Shown here piece by piece: positions 15,564 through 24,458 of a stretch of DNA of 35,502 bases. The DNA is from an uncultured Fretibacterium sp. (GTDB taxonomy: Bacteria; Synergistota; Synergistia; Synergistales; Aminobacteriaceae): positions 1 to 35,502 of the forward strand of contig CAMVMK010000021.1 in assembly GCA_947168585.1 (NCBI GenBank), in the 5' to 3' direction. The position numbers and the translations under genes are program-made. How positions within the stretch are numbered: the stretch's first letter is position 1; each line of letters begins with the position of its first letter. The notes beneath the pieces were generated by a model. It saw only the letters and a program-made list of their open reading frames with translations. It made no database searches and had not been told where the DNA came from.

Positions 15564-17462
15564 TTGGGAAAAGTTGTAAAAAATCTCGGAATGTATCTGT
15601 TGCTCGTTATTGCTGTAGTTTCGATGGTAAATTCTTATTTAACACCGGAAGAAGTCCAGAAACCTTATGACGAAATCAGTTACAGTCAATTCTTCAAAGA
15701 ACTTGACGCAGGCAATGTCAAAATTTTACAGATTAGAAATAACACTACGCCTGGCGAGTCGACTTCGGCAATAATTCAGGGCGAACTTGCTGACGGAAAA
15801 AGATTTTTAACTTACGGGCTTGATGCTTCATGGCTCGCTGACAAGGCAGCCGCTAAAGGCGTAACCGTAACTGTCGAAGCTCCTCAGCGTACAGTCTGGT
15901 GGGCAAGTTTATTAACGTCATTATTCCCAACGCTTTTATTGATCGGAGTCTGGGTTTATTTCATGAACAACATGCAGCCCGGCGGAGCAAACAGAATGAT
16001 GACTTTTGGACGAAGCAAAGCAAAATTATTTTTAGACAACAAACCTAAAATTAAATTTGACGCTGTTGCAGGCTGTGATGAAGCCAAAGAAGAGTTGCAG
16101 GAAGTCATAGAATTTCTCAAAGATCCCGAAAAATTTAAGAAATTAGGTGCTAAAGTTCCTAAAGGAGTTTTACTCGTAGGCCCTCCCGGTACAGGAAAAA
16201 CTTTGCTCGCAAAAGCTACAGCAGGCGAGGCCGATGTTCCTTTCTTCAGCACGAGCGGCTCTGAATTTGTAGAGATGTTAGTAGGTGTAGGAGCGGCAAG
16301 AGTCAGGGATTTATTCTCGCAGGCGAAAAAATATCAGCCCTGCATAATTTTTATTGACGAACTTGACGCTGTAGGACGGCACAGGGGTGCAGGTCTCGGC
16401 GGAGGCCATGACGAACGCGAGCAGACTTTGAATCAGATTTTAGTTGAGCTTGACGGTTTTGACGACAACGGCAGCACTATTTTAATAGCTGCTACTAACA
16501 GACCGGACATTTTAGATCCTGCTTTATTGAGGCCGGGACGTTTTGACCGTCATATTGTCGTTGATAAACCTGACGTTAAAGGCCGCGAAGAAGTTTTGAA
16601 CGTTCACATGAAAGATAAAGAATTTGATTCCGATGTTGATGTTAAGATTTTAGCGCGAAGAACTCCGGGACTTGTCGGAGCAGACCTCGCTAATTTAATT
16701 AACGAGGGTGCTTTATTAGCCGCCCGTAAAGATCACGAGAAAATTACTATGGAAGACCTTGAAGAAGGTATTGAACGTGTTATGGCTGGTCCTGAACGCA
16801 AGAGCCGTTTAATTAACGACCATGAGAAGAAAATTATTGCTTATCACGAGACAGGACACGCAATAGTTGCAAAAATTCTGCCCGGTGCTGACCCCGTTCA
16901 CAAAATTTCTATTATTCCGAGAGGCCACGCGGCTTTGGGCTATACTTTACAGCTTCCCGAAGAAGACAGATTTTTAATGTCTAAAACAGAATTAATGAAC
17001 AGAATTGCAATTTTACTCAGCGGGCGTGTAAGTGAAGAAATAGTTTTCAATGACGTTACAAGCGGTGCTGCCAGCGATTTAGACCGTGCTACAGAGATAG
17101 CGCGTCAAATGGTTACTCAGCTTGGAATGAGCGAAACTCTCGGCCTCGTTAAGTTAGGTAAAAAACGCGAAGAAATTTTCTTAGGCCGCGACATTTCTGA
17201 AGATAGAAATTACAGTGAAGAAATTGCTTACGTTATCGATAAAGAAGTTAAAGCAGTTATTGATGAATGTTATGAACGCGCAAAAGAAATTTTGACCGAA
17301 CATAGAGATTTACTCGATAAAATTGCAGGCGTTTTATTAGAGCGTGAAGTCCTTGACTCCGAAGAATTTAATAATTTAGTCGACGAAAATAGAAAAGGCC
17401 AAGAACTTCCTGAAAATAGAATTGATAAAGTTCCAAATTTAAGCAAAGACTTTCTAGCGTAA
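15564..17462 (+). CDS. ftsH: ATP-dependent zinc metalloprotease FtsH
   Basis: The 632-residue membrane-anchored AAA+ protease extracts and degrades misfolded membrane and regulatory proteins. It has an N-terminal membrane helix (about 8-25), an extracytoplasmic domain and a second helix (about 112-134). The AAA module follows, with Walker A GPPGTGKT (206-213), Walker [10 protein letters not shown] (263-271) and the second region of homology [20 protein letters not shown]. The protease domain has HETGH (428-432). The start is TTG at 15564 with ACGGAGGAA upstream. The gene is transcribed alone and ends in a strong terminator. Everything needed for activity is present. Confidence 0.98.
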   Translation: MGKVVKNLGMYLLLVIAVVSMVNSYLTPEEVQKPYDEISYSQFFKELDAGNVKILQIRNNTTPGESTSAIIQGELADGKRFLTYGLDASWLADKAAAKGVTVTVEAPQRTVWWASLLTSLFPTLLLIGVWVYFMNNMQPGGANRMMTFGRSKAKLFLDNKPKIKFDAVAGCDEAKEELQEVIEFLKDPEKFKKLGAKVPKGVLLVGPPGTGKTLLAKATAGEADVPFFSTSGSEFVEMLVGVGAARVRDLFSQAKKYQPCIIFIDELDAVGRHRGAGLGGGHDEREQTLNQILVELDGFDDNGSTILIAATNRPDILDPALLRPGRFDRHIVVDKPDVKGREEVLNVHMKDKEFDSDVDVKILARRTPGLVGADLANLINEGALLAARKDHEKITMEDLEEGIERVMAGPERKSRLINDHEKKIIAYHETGHAIVAKILPGADPVHKISIIPRGHAALGYTLQLPEEDRFLMSKTELMNRIAILLSGRVSEEIVFNDVTSGAASDLDRATEIARQMVTQLGMSETLGLVKLGKKREEIFLGRDISEDRNYSEEIAYVIDKEVKAVIDECYERAKEILTEHRDLLDKIAGVLLEREVLDSEEFNNLVDENRKGQELPENRIDKVPNLSKDFLA

Positions 17463-17489
17463 AAATTAAGTTTTATGGTAAAATATTAA

Positions 17490-17536
17490 AGATAGTTTCC
17501 CAAAAATTTTTTAATAAAGGGGGGAACTATCTTTTT
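17490..17536 (+). terminator. Intrinsic terminator of ftsH
   Basis: AGATAGTTTCCC (17490-17501) pairs with GGGGAACTATCT (17521-17532) over 12 positions with one G-U pair. A run of T (17532-17536) follows. Confidence 0.85.
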
Positions 17537-17606
17537 CCACTCATTTTTCCACTCAAAATTTTGAATTTTATTCAGCGTTTATAAGAGTCCGCAAAAAAAC
17601 TTGAAA

Positions 17607-19076
17607 TTAAAATCTTAAAATCTCGCGCGATTTTCTTTTTATAAAATTTATAGTGCGTTGAGAGTAAAAAATAAAAAACTCATCGCGGAAAATTAAAAGA
17701 ACTCCGAAATAAATTAAAGCACCAGCTGAGACTATTATCGCTGTTCCTAAAGGATTTGACGGAAGTTTATAACTGAAAGATTTTAAGCCCGCGAACATTA
17801 CAAGGCCGGCGAAAAGATATGAAAATCCGCTCGAAATTATTTGTCTGATACTAAATTCTTTCCTTAAAAAATATAATTGAGTTAATAATATTGAAAGTTC
17901 CGCAAGCACTGAAGCTATCAAAGCCCCATACGAATAAAAATTCGGGATTAAACATAAATTCAGCGTGAAATTTACTACAGCTCCAGTTGTTAAAGTTAGA
18001 GTGTATTTATTTTGCCTGCCTGTCGGTATCATGTACTGTCCTCCGCAGACGTTAGAAAGTCCTACGATTATCAAAATAAAACTCGAAATTTTTAATAATT
18101 CAGCGACTTTCGAGTAACCTGCCCCGAAAAACCATGCTGTAAAATTATCTGAAACTGCAATTAATCCGAAACACAGCGGCACAGAAGCAAACCATGCAAA
18201 CTTAAAACTTCTATAAATATAAGACTGTACAATCTCGTCCTCTTGCAGCTTGAAAAGATGGCCTATGCGTGGTATTACGACAGTGCTTAACGAGGCTACA
18301 ACCATTAAAGGCATCCGGGAAATTCTCAAAGCTAATTCATAATAACCGCTCTCCGCAGTTCCTTCAGCTATAAATCCAAGCATGACTTTATCAAGAATAT
18401 AATAAACTTGTGTCGCAACAGTCGGAAGAAAAAGCGAAAAAATAACTTTTACATCACGGAACGGCCTTAAACTTTTCAAAAATTTCCAGTCCGGCCAGTC
18501 TACATATTTGTGAACTTCAAAAAATAAAGTTATATTTACTAATATTCCAGAAAAAACTGAAGCAAAAACATAAAGCGGAAGATCCGTCTCTTTTTTTATA
18601 AATGTAAATATAAAAACAATATCTAAAATTTTGAAAATAACTTGACGGCTGACGATTTTCCCGAATTCTTCCATACCGGAAAATAAAAATATACAGCTGA
18701 AAATACTCGTTACATTCATGATTAAAATAAAAAATAAAGCGTAATCATGTTTTATAAAAAACATAACGATCATAAGATAAACCGCCAGACATACAGATGA
18801 CGTTATTAAATAAAGTAATTGAAGCTCCCAAAAAACCTGCGTCCGTCGTTTACGGTCGTCTTGAGCATATGAAATTTCACGAGCCCCGTAAATTATTATT
18901 CCAAGTCCTGCAAACATTCCTAAACTTTGCGAAAGTGAGAACGCAAAACTCTGAAGCCCTATAGACTTCGGTGAAAAAACTCTCGCGACATACGGCGTAG
19001 TTATGAACGGCGTTATTAATGTCAAAATCTGATAAGCTAAATTATAAACGTAATTTCTTTTTATGCTTCCTGCCAA
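17607..19076 (-). CDS. Wzx-like polysaccharide flippase (MOP superfamily)
   Basis: This 489-residue integral membrane protein has about 12-14 hydrophobic segments across its length. The N-terminus, SIKRNYVYNLAYQILTLITP followed by FITTPYVARVFSP, is the standard opening of Wzx/RfbX O-unit flippases. Such proteins move lipid-linked oligosaccharides across the inner membrane for O-antigen, capsule or enzymatic glycan assembly. The start is probably TTG 19076, with AGGAG about 11 bp upstream; no ATG lies in the conserved N-terminal region. It stands alone, without glycosyltransferase or polymerase genes next to it, so its glycan is unknown. The two DUF268 genes 4 kb away may act in the same pathway, but that is conjecture. 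Confidence 0.88.
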   Translation of the reverse strand: MAGSIKRNYVYNLAYQILTLITPFITTPYVARVFSPKSIGLQSFAFSLSQSLGMFAGLGIIIYGAREISYAQDDRKRRTQVFWELQLLYLITSSVCLAVYLMIVMFFIKHDYALFFILIMNVTSIFSCIFLFSGMEEFGKIVSRQVIFKILDIVFIFTFIKKETDLPLYVFASVFSGILVNITLFFEVHKYVDWPDWKFLKSLRPFRDVKVIFSLFLPTVATQVYYILDKVMLGFIAEGTAESGYYELALRISRMPLMVVASLSTVVIPRIGHLFKLQEDEIVQSYIYRSFKFAWFASVPLCFGLIAVSDNFTAWFFGAGYSKVAELLKISSFILIIVGLSNVCGGQYMIPTGRQNKYTLTLTTGAVVNFTLNLCLIPNFYSYGALIASVLAELSILLTQLYFLRKEFSIRQIISSGFSYLFAGLVMFAGLKSFSYKLPSNPLGTAIIVSAGALIYFGVLLIFRDEFFIFYSQRTINFIKRKSREILRF

Positions 19077-19181
19077 TTAAATTTTTTCTCCTAATTTTTT
19101 ATTTATTTTTTTAATATAATTTTATTCTACAACAGGCTCAAAATGTTAAAATGATTTTTATTTTTTTAAGGAGGTTATTTA

Positions 19182-20834
19182 ATGAAAAAAATTTTTGCGC
19201 TGTCTTTAATATTCTTGACTCTCGCTTCGGTGTGTTTCGCGGCTCTGTCCGGAAGCAAAAAGGCCGAAATAAATTTAGAAAAAGCTCTCAAAACCGGCGA
19301 GGCAACTAAGACAACTATAACGCCTTTCATTGACGGCAAAAAATTAAAAATTGATTATTATGTCGCTCCTTACGTCAGCAAACCTAACAGACCCGGCGAC
19401 CAGTTAATTAATATTTACGTCCCGGAAAACGCAACGGAAAAATCTCCGGTCTTATTCGTTGTGAATAACGGCGGCTGGTTCATGGACGACTACAAAGACA
19501 CCATAACCGACAGAGCCGGTATCGCAATTAAAGACGGCGTGAACTATCACACCGATATAGACACTAAAGCCGACACAGCTAAGGGCCGTCAGCAATTCAG
19601 CGCGATGGCTTTGAAACGCGGTTTTGTCGTAGTTTCTTACGGCGCAAGAGGCAGAAACAACGGAGCAACTGACGGAAAATTTTTAGGTCATTCACCCGCA
19701 ACTGCTACGGACACTAAGGCTGCTATAAGATACTTGCGCGCTAATAAAAAATTTTTGAAGAATATCGACACTGATAAAATCGTTGTCAACGGTACAAGCG
19801 GCGGCGGTGCTATGACTGCTTTAATCGCGGCAAGCGGCAACAGCCCCGACTTCTTTGAATATCTTTACGAGATCGGAGCAGCAGGAATTTCAAAATCCGA
19901 AGACGGAAAATTTATTAACGACCCTGAAACCGGCGATAATGTCTTCGCTACAATGTCTTACTGTCCTATAACTGATTTAGGCCACGCAGATCAGGCTTAT
20001 GAATTTACTTATAACGAAACGAGAAAAAAATTATTTGCTGACGGAAAATTAGCTTTTGATGTCGCAGCTCAAGAAGACATCATGAGAAAATCAGACGCTC
20101 TCAAAGCTGACTACGCTAAATATGTAAATTCGTTGGGTCTTGTACGCAAAGACGGTTCGCCCCTCACTGCTGAAAATCTCAACGAGGAAATTATCAGGCT
20201 CATGAAAAACGAAATCGAAGAAAGTATTGAAGAAATCGGAATTTCTAAAATGAAAGCCGACATCGAAAATTCGCAGTGGCACGGAAATAATTGGCTCGTC
20301 TTCAACGAAGAAGATAAAACTTACGAATATGATTTCGAGCAGCATAAATATTTCGCGGCCATGAACACGAAATTGAAAATTGCTCCGGCTTTCAGCAATT
20401 CGGGACTTTATGAACCTCAGCAGCAAAATGAAGATAATTTATTCGGAACGCGTGAACAGCCTTACTGCCCGTTCGAGTTTATTTCATGGAACGAAGACAA
20501 CGTTAAAAATTCTGTCGGCAAAGATGATACCGGCCTCGAATGGAACGAATTTATTAGGACTCCCGAAGGACAACAACTCGCAAAGCAAATTAAAATGACT
20601 TGTCCTTTCGATTATTTGACCGAAGATAAAAATGTAAATATTGCGCCTAACTGGTACGTCCGCTGGGGAATGAAAGACAGAGACAGTTCTTTTGCTCTTG
20701 AGACTGTTTTTTATCATGAACTTTTGAACAGCACGGGCGTTAAAAATTTGAATTTTGAATTTACGTGGCTTTTCCCTCATTCAGGAAATTACGATGCTAA
20801 GGAGGCATTTTTATGGTTAGATTCAATTTTATAG
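19182..20834 (+). CDS. Secreted alpha/beta hydrolase of the subtype B tannase / feruloyl-esterase-like family
   Basis: The 550-residue protein starts with a signal peptide (about 1-20). The alpha/beta hydrolase nucleophile elbow is GTSGGG with S206, followed by ALIAASGNSPDFFE and SYCPITDLGHADQAYEF. This block closely parallels the tannase of Lactiplantibacillus plantarum (GTSAGG...ASGNS...SAYCPIHNLEHADMAYEW). Towards the end RWGMKDRDSSFAL supplies the acid (D499 or D501) and FPHSGNYDAKEAF the His (H533). It may hydrolyse galloyl or other aromatic esters from plant material outside the cytoplasm. The substrate is inferred; a peptidase or lipase activity is less likely. It is the first gene of a four-gene operon; its end overlaps the next start by 22 bp. 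RBS AAGGAGG precedes the ATG. Confidence 0.8.
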   Translation: MKKIFALSLIFLTLASVCFAALSGSKKAEINLEKALKTGEATKTTITPFIDGKKLKIDYYVAPYVSKPNRPGDQLINIYVPENATEKSPVLFVVNNGGWFMDDYKDTITDRAGIAIKDGVNYHTDIDTKADTAKGRQQFSAMALKRGFVVVSYGARGRNNGATDGKFLGHSPATATDTKAAIRYLRANKKFLKNIDTDKIVVNGTSGGGAMTALIAASGNSPDFFEYLYEIGAAGISKSEDGKFINDPETGDNVFATMSYCPITDLGHADQAYEFTYNETRKKLFADGKLAFDVAAQEDIMRKSDALKADYAKYVNSLGLVRKDGSPLTAENLNEEIIRLMKNEIEESIEEIGISKMKADIENSQWHGNNWLVFNEEDKTYEYDFEQHKYFAAMNTKLKIAPAFSNSGLYEPQQQNEDNLFGTREQPYCPFEFISWNEDNVKNSVGKDDTGLEWNEFIRTPEGQQLAKQIKMTCPFDYLTEDKNVNIAPNWYVRWGMKDRDSSFALETVFYHELLNSTGVKNLNFEFTWLFPHSGNYDAKEAFLWLDSIL

Positions 20835-21466
20835 TTTTAGTTTTAGCGTTATTGTTCAGTTCTGCTGCGTATGCTGACGTGCCTGACGAAAATTTTTACG
20901 CGACAGAAATCGACGATGTTATTTTTGCAAGGATTAAAGGAAAATCCTACAAAGATGACTGCGTTGTCCCTACGAGTGATCTAAGATATTTGCACGTTTT
21001 GCACGTAGGTTTTGACGGCGAAACCCACGAGGGCGAAATGATCTGCAACAAAGCAATCGCCGCTGATTTACTTGATATTTTCCAGAAACTTTATGAAGCA
21101 AAATATCAAATTGAAAAAATCCGTCTTGTTGACGAATATAACGCCGATGATGAACTCTCAATGCGCGATAATAATTCTTCATGCTTTAACTTCAGATTTA
21201 TATCGCACACCACGAAAGTTTCTAAACACGGTCTCGGCCTCGCTGTAGATATTAATACTCTCTACAATCCTTATGTAAAAATCGTAGACGGTAAAGTAAA
21301 TATTGAACCTGCTACAGCGGGTGATTATGTCTACAGGACTAAAGATTTTCCGCACAAAATTGACGAGAATGACCTTTGCTGCAAACTCTTCAAACAGCAC
21401 GGTTTTGAATGGGGCGGAGATTGGAAGAGTGTCAAAGATTACCAGCATTTCGAGAAGGACATTTAG
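20813..21466 (+). CDS. Exported M15-family peptidoglycan peptidase
   Basis: The 217-residue protein has a signal peptide (about 1-21) and an M15 metallopeptidase domain. Zinc ligands are H139 and D146 in KHGLGLAVDIN and H212 in DYQHFE, preceded by HGFEWGGDW. This is the layout of the VanY/endolysin-type L-Ala-D-Glu or D-Ala-D-Ala peptidases (peptidase_M15_4 group), which cut peptidoglycan stem peptides in the periplasm. ATG 20813 with TAAGGAGG lies inside the end of the upstream hydrolase gene, so translation is coupled. Cell-wall turnover is the likely role; why it is paired with a tannase-family enzyme is unclear. Confidence 0.85.
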   Translation: MVRFNFIVLVLALLFSSAAYADVPDENFYATEIDDVIFARIKGKSYKDDCVVPTSDLRYLHVLHVGFDGETHEGEMICNKAIAADLLDIFQKLYEAKYQIEKIRLVDEYNADDELSMRDNNSSCFNFRFISHTTKVSKHGLGLAVDINTLYNPYVKIVDGKVNIEPATAGDYVYRTKDFPHKIDENDLCCKLFKQHGFEWGGDWKSVKDYQHFEKDI

Positions 21467-21509
21467 AATTTTTTTAATTCAAGTTTTAGGATAAAGGAGG
21501 GAATTTTTA

Positions 21510-22139
21510 ATGAAAAGAAAAATTTTTTTGAGTTTAATTTTCTCGTTAATTTTTTGTTCATGTTCATATGCTCAGATAGATGCGGCTGTAGTTGAAGCAG
21601 CTTGGCAAAAAATCGCAACCGCAGACGGTTTTGAAGTCGTGAAAATTAATTACGAAAAAGACGACTCGCCGAACGCTTGGGTTCAATTCAAATCTGAAAA
21701 AGATTTCAGCGTACATGTTACTCAAGGTTTAATGAAAATTTTAGACACCGAAGAACAAATAGCAGGAGTTTTAGGGCATGAAATAGGGCACGTAAGATTA
21801 GGCCACTATAACAAAGGAGTAAGCCGTAACATAGGCTGGAACCTTTTAGGTGTTGCACTCGGCAAAATCGGAGGTAACGCAGGGAAAATCGCTCAAGCCG
21901 CAGGAACTGTCGGAATGAATTTAGCGGAAAGCGGTTTTTCAAGAGGTCAAGAAGTTGAAGCTGACGATTACGGCACGGAATTATTAAAAAAGGCCGGTTA
22001 TGACCCTATGGGACTTTACAGAGCCATGAAAGCCTTTGCAGATAATAAATACGTAACCCAGCCGAACGGATTTAATTCACACCCGCCGACTGCGAGAAGA
22101 TTAAAGCATTTAATGGACAAGGCGAAATCTTTGAAATAA
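21510..22139 (+). CDS. Exported M48-family metalloprotease
   Basis: The 209-residue protein has an N-terminal signal segment (KIFLSLIFSLIFCSCSYAQ); its Cys residues could allow lipid attachment. The zinc site is HEIGH (H90, E91, H94) with the third ligand E148 in the E-x3-D motif of GQEVEADDYG. This is the M48C (BepA/LoiP-like) arrangement, in which periplasmic proteases handle outer-membrane protein quality control. No TPR region is present; the domain is minimal. It follows the M15 gene by 43 bp with its own AAAGGAGGG and is followed 3 bp later by the DUF1622 gene. Confidence 0.88.
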   Translation: MKRKIFLSLIFSLIFCSCSYAQIDAAVVEAAWQKIATADGFEVVKINYEKDDSPNAWVQFKSEKDFSVHVTQGLMKILDTEEQIAGVLGHEIGHVRLGHYNKGVSRNIGWNLLGVALGKIGGNAGKIAQAAGTVGMNLAESGFSRGQEVEADDYGTELLKKAGYDPMGLYRAMKAFADNKYVTQPNGFNSHPPTARRLKHLMDKAKSLK

Positions 22140-22142
22140 AAA

Positions 22143-22472
22143 ATGAGCATTTTATACGAAATCGAAGAAATTTTTGAGATTATAGTTCAATGCGGCGTTT
22201 TACTGCTCGAATGTACGGGAGTAACAACGCTGCTTTTCACTACATTCAAAACTATATGGGGCTGTCTGCGCAGAGATCCTAAAATCAGATTAACTCTCGC
22301 AAAAGGAATAGCCTTAGCACTCGAATTTAAGTTAGGCGGCGAGGTTTTAAGAACTGTAATAGTCCGCGAATGGAGTGAACTTGCAATTTTAGGAGCAATT
22401 ATTTTGCTTAGGGGTGCTTTAACATTTTTAATTCATTGGGAAATTAAAACAGAAGAAGCAAACCTTGAATAA
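22143..22472 (+). CDS. DUF1622 family membrane protein
   Basis: This 109-residue protein has three hydrophobic stretches (about 10-36, 50-70 and 78-98). It carries the DUF1622 signature, in which an arginine-led helix IRLTLAKGIALALEFKLGG is followed by EVLRTVIV and a final RGALTFLIHWEI. The function of the family is unknown. It begins 3 bp after the M48 stop with no separate ribosome site, so it is translationally coupled and last in the operon. A hairpin repeat follows at 22479. Confidence 0.85.
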   Translation: MSILYEIEEIFEIIVQCGVLLLECTGVTTLLFTTFKTIWGCLRRDPKIRLTLAKGIALALEFKLGGEVLRTVIVREWSELAILGAIILLRGALTFLIHWEIKTEEANLE

Positions 22473-22478
22473 AAAAAC

Positions 22479-22547
22479 GGTGAGGGGTTAGGGGTTAGGA
22501 GTGAGGAGTTTTTTACTTCCTACTTCCTCATTCCTAATTCCTACTTG
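22479..22547 (+). repeat. AG-rich heptad repeat, copy D (between convergent operons)
   Basis: The AG arm contains GGGGTTAGGGGTTAGGAG and GTGAGG units. TTAGGAGTGAGG (22495-22506) pairs with CCTCATTCCTAA (22526-22537) over 12 positions with one G-U pair. It separates the convergent DUF1622 and acetolactate decarboxylase genes and may terminate one or both. Confidence 0.7.
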
Positions 22548-22551
22548 CCTT

Positions 22552-23349
22552 TTACTTTCCCTGTTCGACTTTTTTAATTTCGTCTTTCAAGTCTTTAGCT
22601 AAATCCTTACCGTCAAAAGTTTCACGGTTAGGAACAATCATAGCAAACTCGCTGATAACATCTAACTCGATTTTGCAGTCTTTTGCTGAAAGTTCTAAGA
22701 CATGGCCGCCTTTTGTGCCGTCATCTGATACAAAATGCAAGTGCCAGCCCGGAGTGTTAAGCCCGTCCATATAGTCAGGGCAGTAAAGAGCAACTATAGT
22801 TCCGTTTATATTTTCATATGAAAATTCGCGCTGGTCTGTTTCAAGTGCTTTGTTGAGAGTTTTATAAGGCTTCTGCTGAGCAAGTTCGCTGCGGACAAGC
22901 ATCGAAGGCATTAAACCTTTTACTTTTGCCATATAAAACTGGTTTTTGCCTTGTCTATCTGCGATTGAAGTCAAAATTTCTTTCAGTTCTTTAATTGACG
23001 AAACACTGACATTTTCTCTTGTTATATCAGCGTCAAAAAATGTAACATTCGAGAAAGGCACAGTCTCATCATCTGGAGTTACTTCAACGCTTCCGTCCCA
23101 AAGAGCGCGGTAGACTACGCCGTCAAGCATAATTAACTCGCCGTTTACGGATTGAAAAGTCCCGATGCCTGTGTCGCCGTAATGTTTTAACTCGTAGACA
23201 GTTATAACACCGTCATATTCGCCCTGCATGAGCGACTGAAGCAAAGCAACCTGAAATAACTTATCGCTTTTGAGGCTTTCAGCAGAAACTATACCAGCCA
23301 ATAATAAGGCCAAGCAAAGAACTAACGCAATTTTCTTAAAAATTTTCAT
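22552..23349 (-). CDS. Alpha-acetolactate decarboxylase, exported form
   Basis: The 265-residue enzyme converts alpha-acetolactate to acetoin. Zinc ligands are seen as H203 and H205 (GWHLHFVSDDG) and H216 (GGHVLEL), with the same spacing as in the characterised Bacillus enzyme. YDGVITVYELKHYGDTGIGTF is the expected N-terminal block. Residues 1-23 form a signal peptide (IALVLCLALLLAGIVSA), so the enzyme acts outside the cytoplasm, as in some Bacillus-type ALDCs. ATG 23349 has AAGGAG 9 bp upstream; the longer frame to 23376 is not used. It follows the zinc dehydrogenase by 13 bp on the same strand, suggesting acetoin or butanediol metabolism. Confidence 0.92.
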   Translation of the reverse strand: MKIFKKIALVLCLALLLAGIVSAESLKSDKLFQVALLQSLMQGEYDGVITVYELKHYGDTGIGTFQSVNGELIMLDGVVYRALWDGSVEVTPDDETVPFSNVTFFDADITRENVSVSSIKELKEILTSIADRQGKNQFYMAKVKGLMPSMLVRSELAQQKPYKTLNKALETDQREFSYENINGTIVALYCPDYMDGLNTPGWHLHFVSDDGTKGGHVLELSAKDCKIELDVISEFAMIVPNRETFDGKDLAKDLKDEIKKVEQGK

Positions 23350-23362
23350 AATTAAAAACTCC

Positions 23363-24382
23363 TTAAAATTTAACAATAACTTTCATGTAATTTCCAGGAT
23401 TTTTCTCGATGTCAATGATTGTCGCAGGAGCCTGTTCAGCTGAAACGACTTTCGTTAAAATTTTCTCCATGTCAACGCGCCGCGAATGAATTAAATCGAG
23501 AGCTTCCTCAAATTCTCTGACGCTGTTGCGGCCTCCGCGTAAATCAAGCTCTTTTTTCGTGATTAAATCAGTCGGAAGACTTGTTTCTTTCTTAGGCCAG
23601 CCCGTGAATGTAATTCTTCCGGCATGTGAAGCGTAATCAAGAGTTGCTCTGATAGCCGCGTTAGCTCCCGAACATTCGAGGACTAACTGAGCCATATCGC
23701 CGCCGGTAATTTCAGAAATCTTTTTCACAGCGTCTTCTTTGCCTGTGTTAATGACGTGCTCAATGCCGACTTTTTTAGCGAAATCAAGTCTTTCTTGAAC
23801 AATGTCAATTAAAATAGCGTGAGCTCCGTAAGCCTGAGCGGTCATAGCCGCCGCAAGTCCTATAGGTCCCGCTCCGATAACTGCGCAGAATTCCCCTGCA
23901 ACAAGACCGCCCCTGTGTACGCTGTGCATAGAAATTGTAAGAGGTTCAGCCATAGCGGCCTGTTCAAAGGTCATTCCTTCGGGCATTTTAACGAGCATGT
24001 GTGCAGGGTGGCAGAAATATTCCCTCATTCCCCCGTCAACGTGAACGCCGAGCGTTTTAAGGCTCGTACAGCAGTTAGTTCTACCGATACGGCACGGATA
24101 GCAGTGATCGCAATGAAGATAAGGGTCAACAACGACTTTATCGCCGGGTTTAAGACCTTTAGGGTTGTTATCGTCAGGAATTGAGATTATAGTTCCTGAA
24201 AGTTCGTGGCCGATGATACGAGGGTAACTCACAAGATTATTAACGCCGCGAAATGCTCCGATGTCTGAGCCGCAAATTCCGGCCGCTTCGATTTTCAATA
24301 ATGCTTCGCCTTGTTTCGGTACAGGTTTTTCGATGTCGATACACTCGACTTTGAAAGGCTCGATAATTCTTACAGCTTTCAT
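23363..24382 (-). CDS. Zinc-dependent alcohol/polyol dehydrogenase (MDR family)
   Basis: The 339-residue protein is a medium-chain zinc dehydrogenase. Catalytic zinc residues are C37 (GICGSD), H59 and E60 (GHE); structural zinc is bound by C91, C94, C97 and C105 (CDHCYPCRIGRTNCC). The NAD(H) fold shows GAGPIGLAAAM. YPRIIGHE, GVHVDGGMREY and LDLRGGRNS resemble L-galactonate/L-gulonate 5-dehydrogenases (LgoD-like). Co-transcription with acetolactate decarboxylase instead suggests a butanediol/acetoin dehydrogenase; sequence alone does not decide. ATG 24382 has AAGGGGGA upstream. The gene diverges from the DUF362 gene across 76 bp. Confidence 0.85.
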   Translation of the reverse strand: MKAVRIIEPFKVECIDIEKPVPKQGEALLKIEAAGICGSDIGAFRGVNNLVSYPRIIGHELSGTIISIPDDNNPKGLKPGDKVVVDPYLHCDHCYPCRIGRTNCCTSLKTLGVHVDGGMREYFCHPAHMLVKMPEGMTFEQAAMAEPLTISMHSVHRGGLVAGEFCAVIGAGPIGLAAAMTAQAYGAHAILIDIVQERLDFAKKVGIEHVINTGKEDAVKKISEITGGDMAQLVLECSGANAAIRATLDYASHAGRITFTGWPKKETSLPTDLITKKELDLRGGRNSVREFEEALDLIHSRRVDMEKILTKVVSAEQAPATIIDIEKNPGNYMKVIVKF

Positions 24383-24458
24383 GAAAAAATCCCCCTTAAA
24401 AAAATTTTCGTATATTATAAAATTAAATGAAAAAAATTTTAAGGAGCAAAAAAATTTC

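Noticed and set aside
24261-24458. N-terminal extension of the DUF362 gene
   Set aside because: It would overlap the divergent dehydrogenase gene and its promoter; ATG 24459 has a ribosome site and a family-typical N-terminus.
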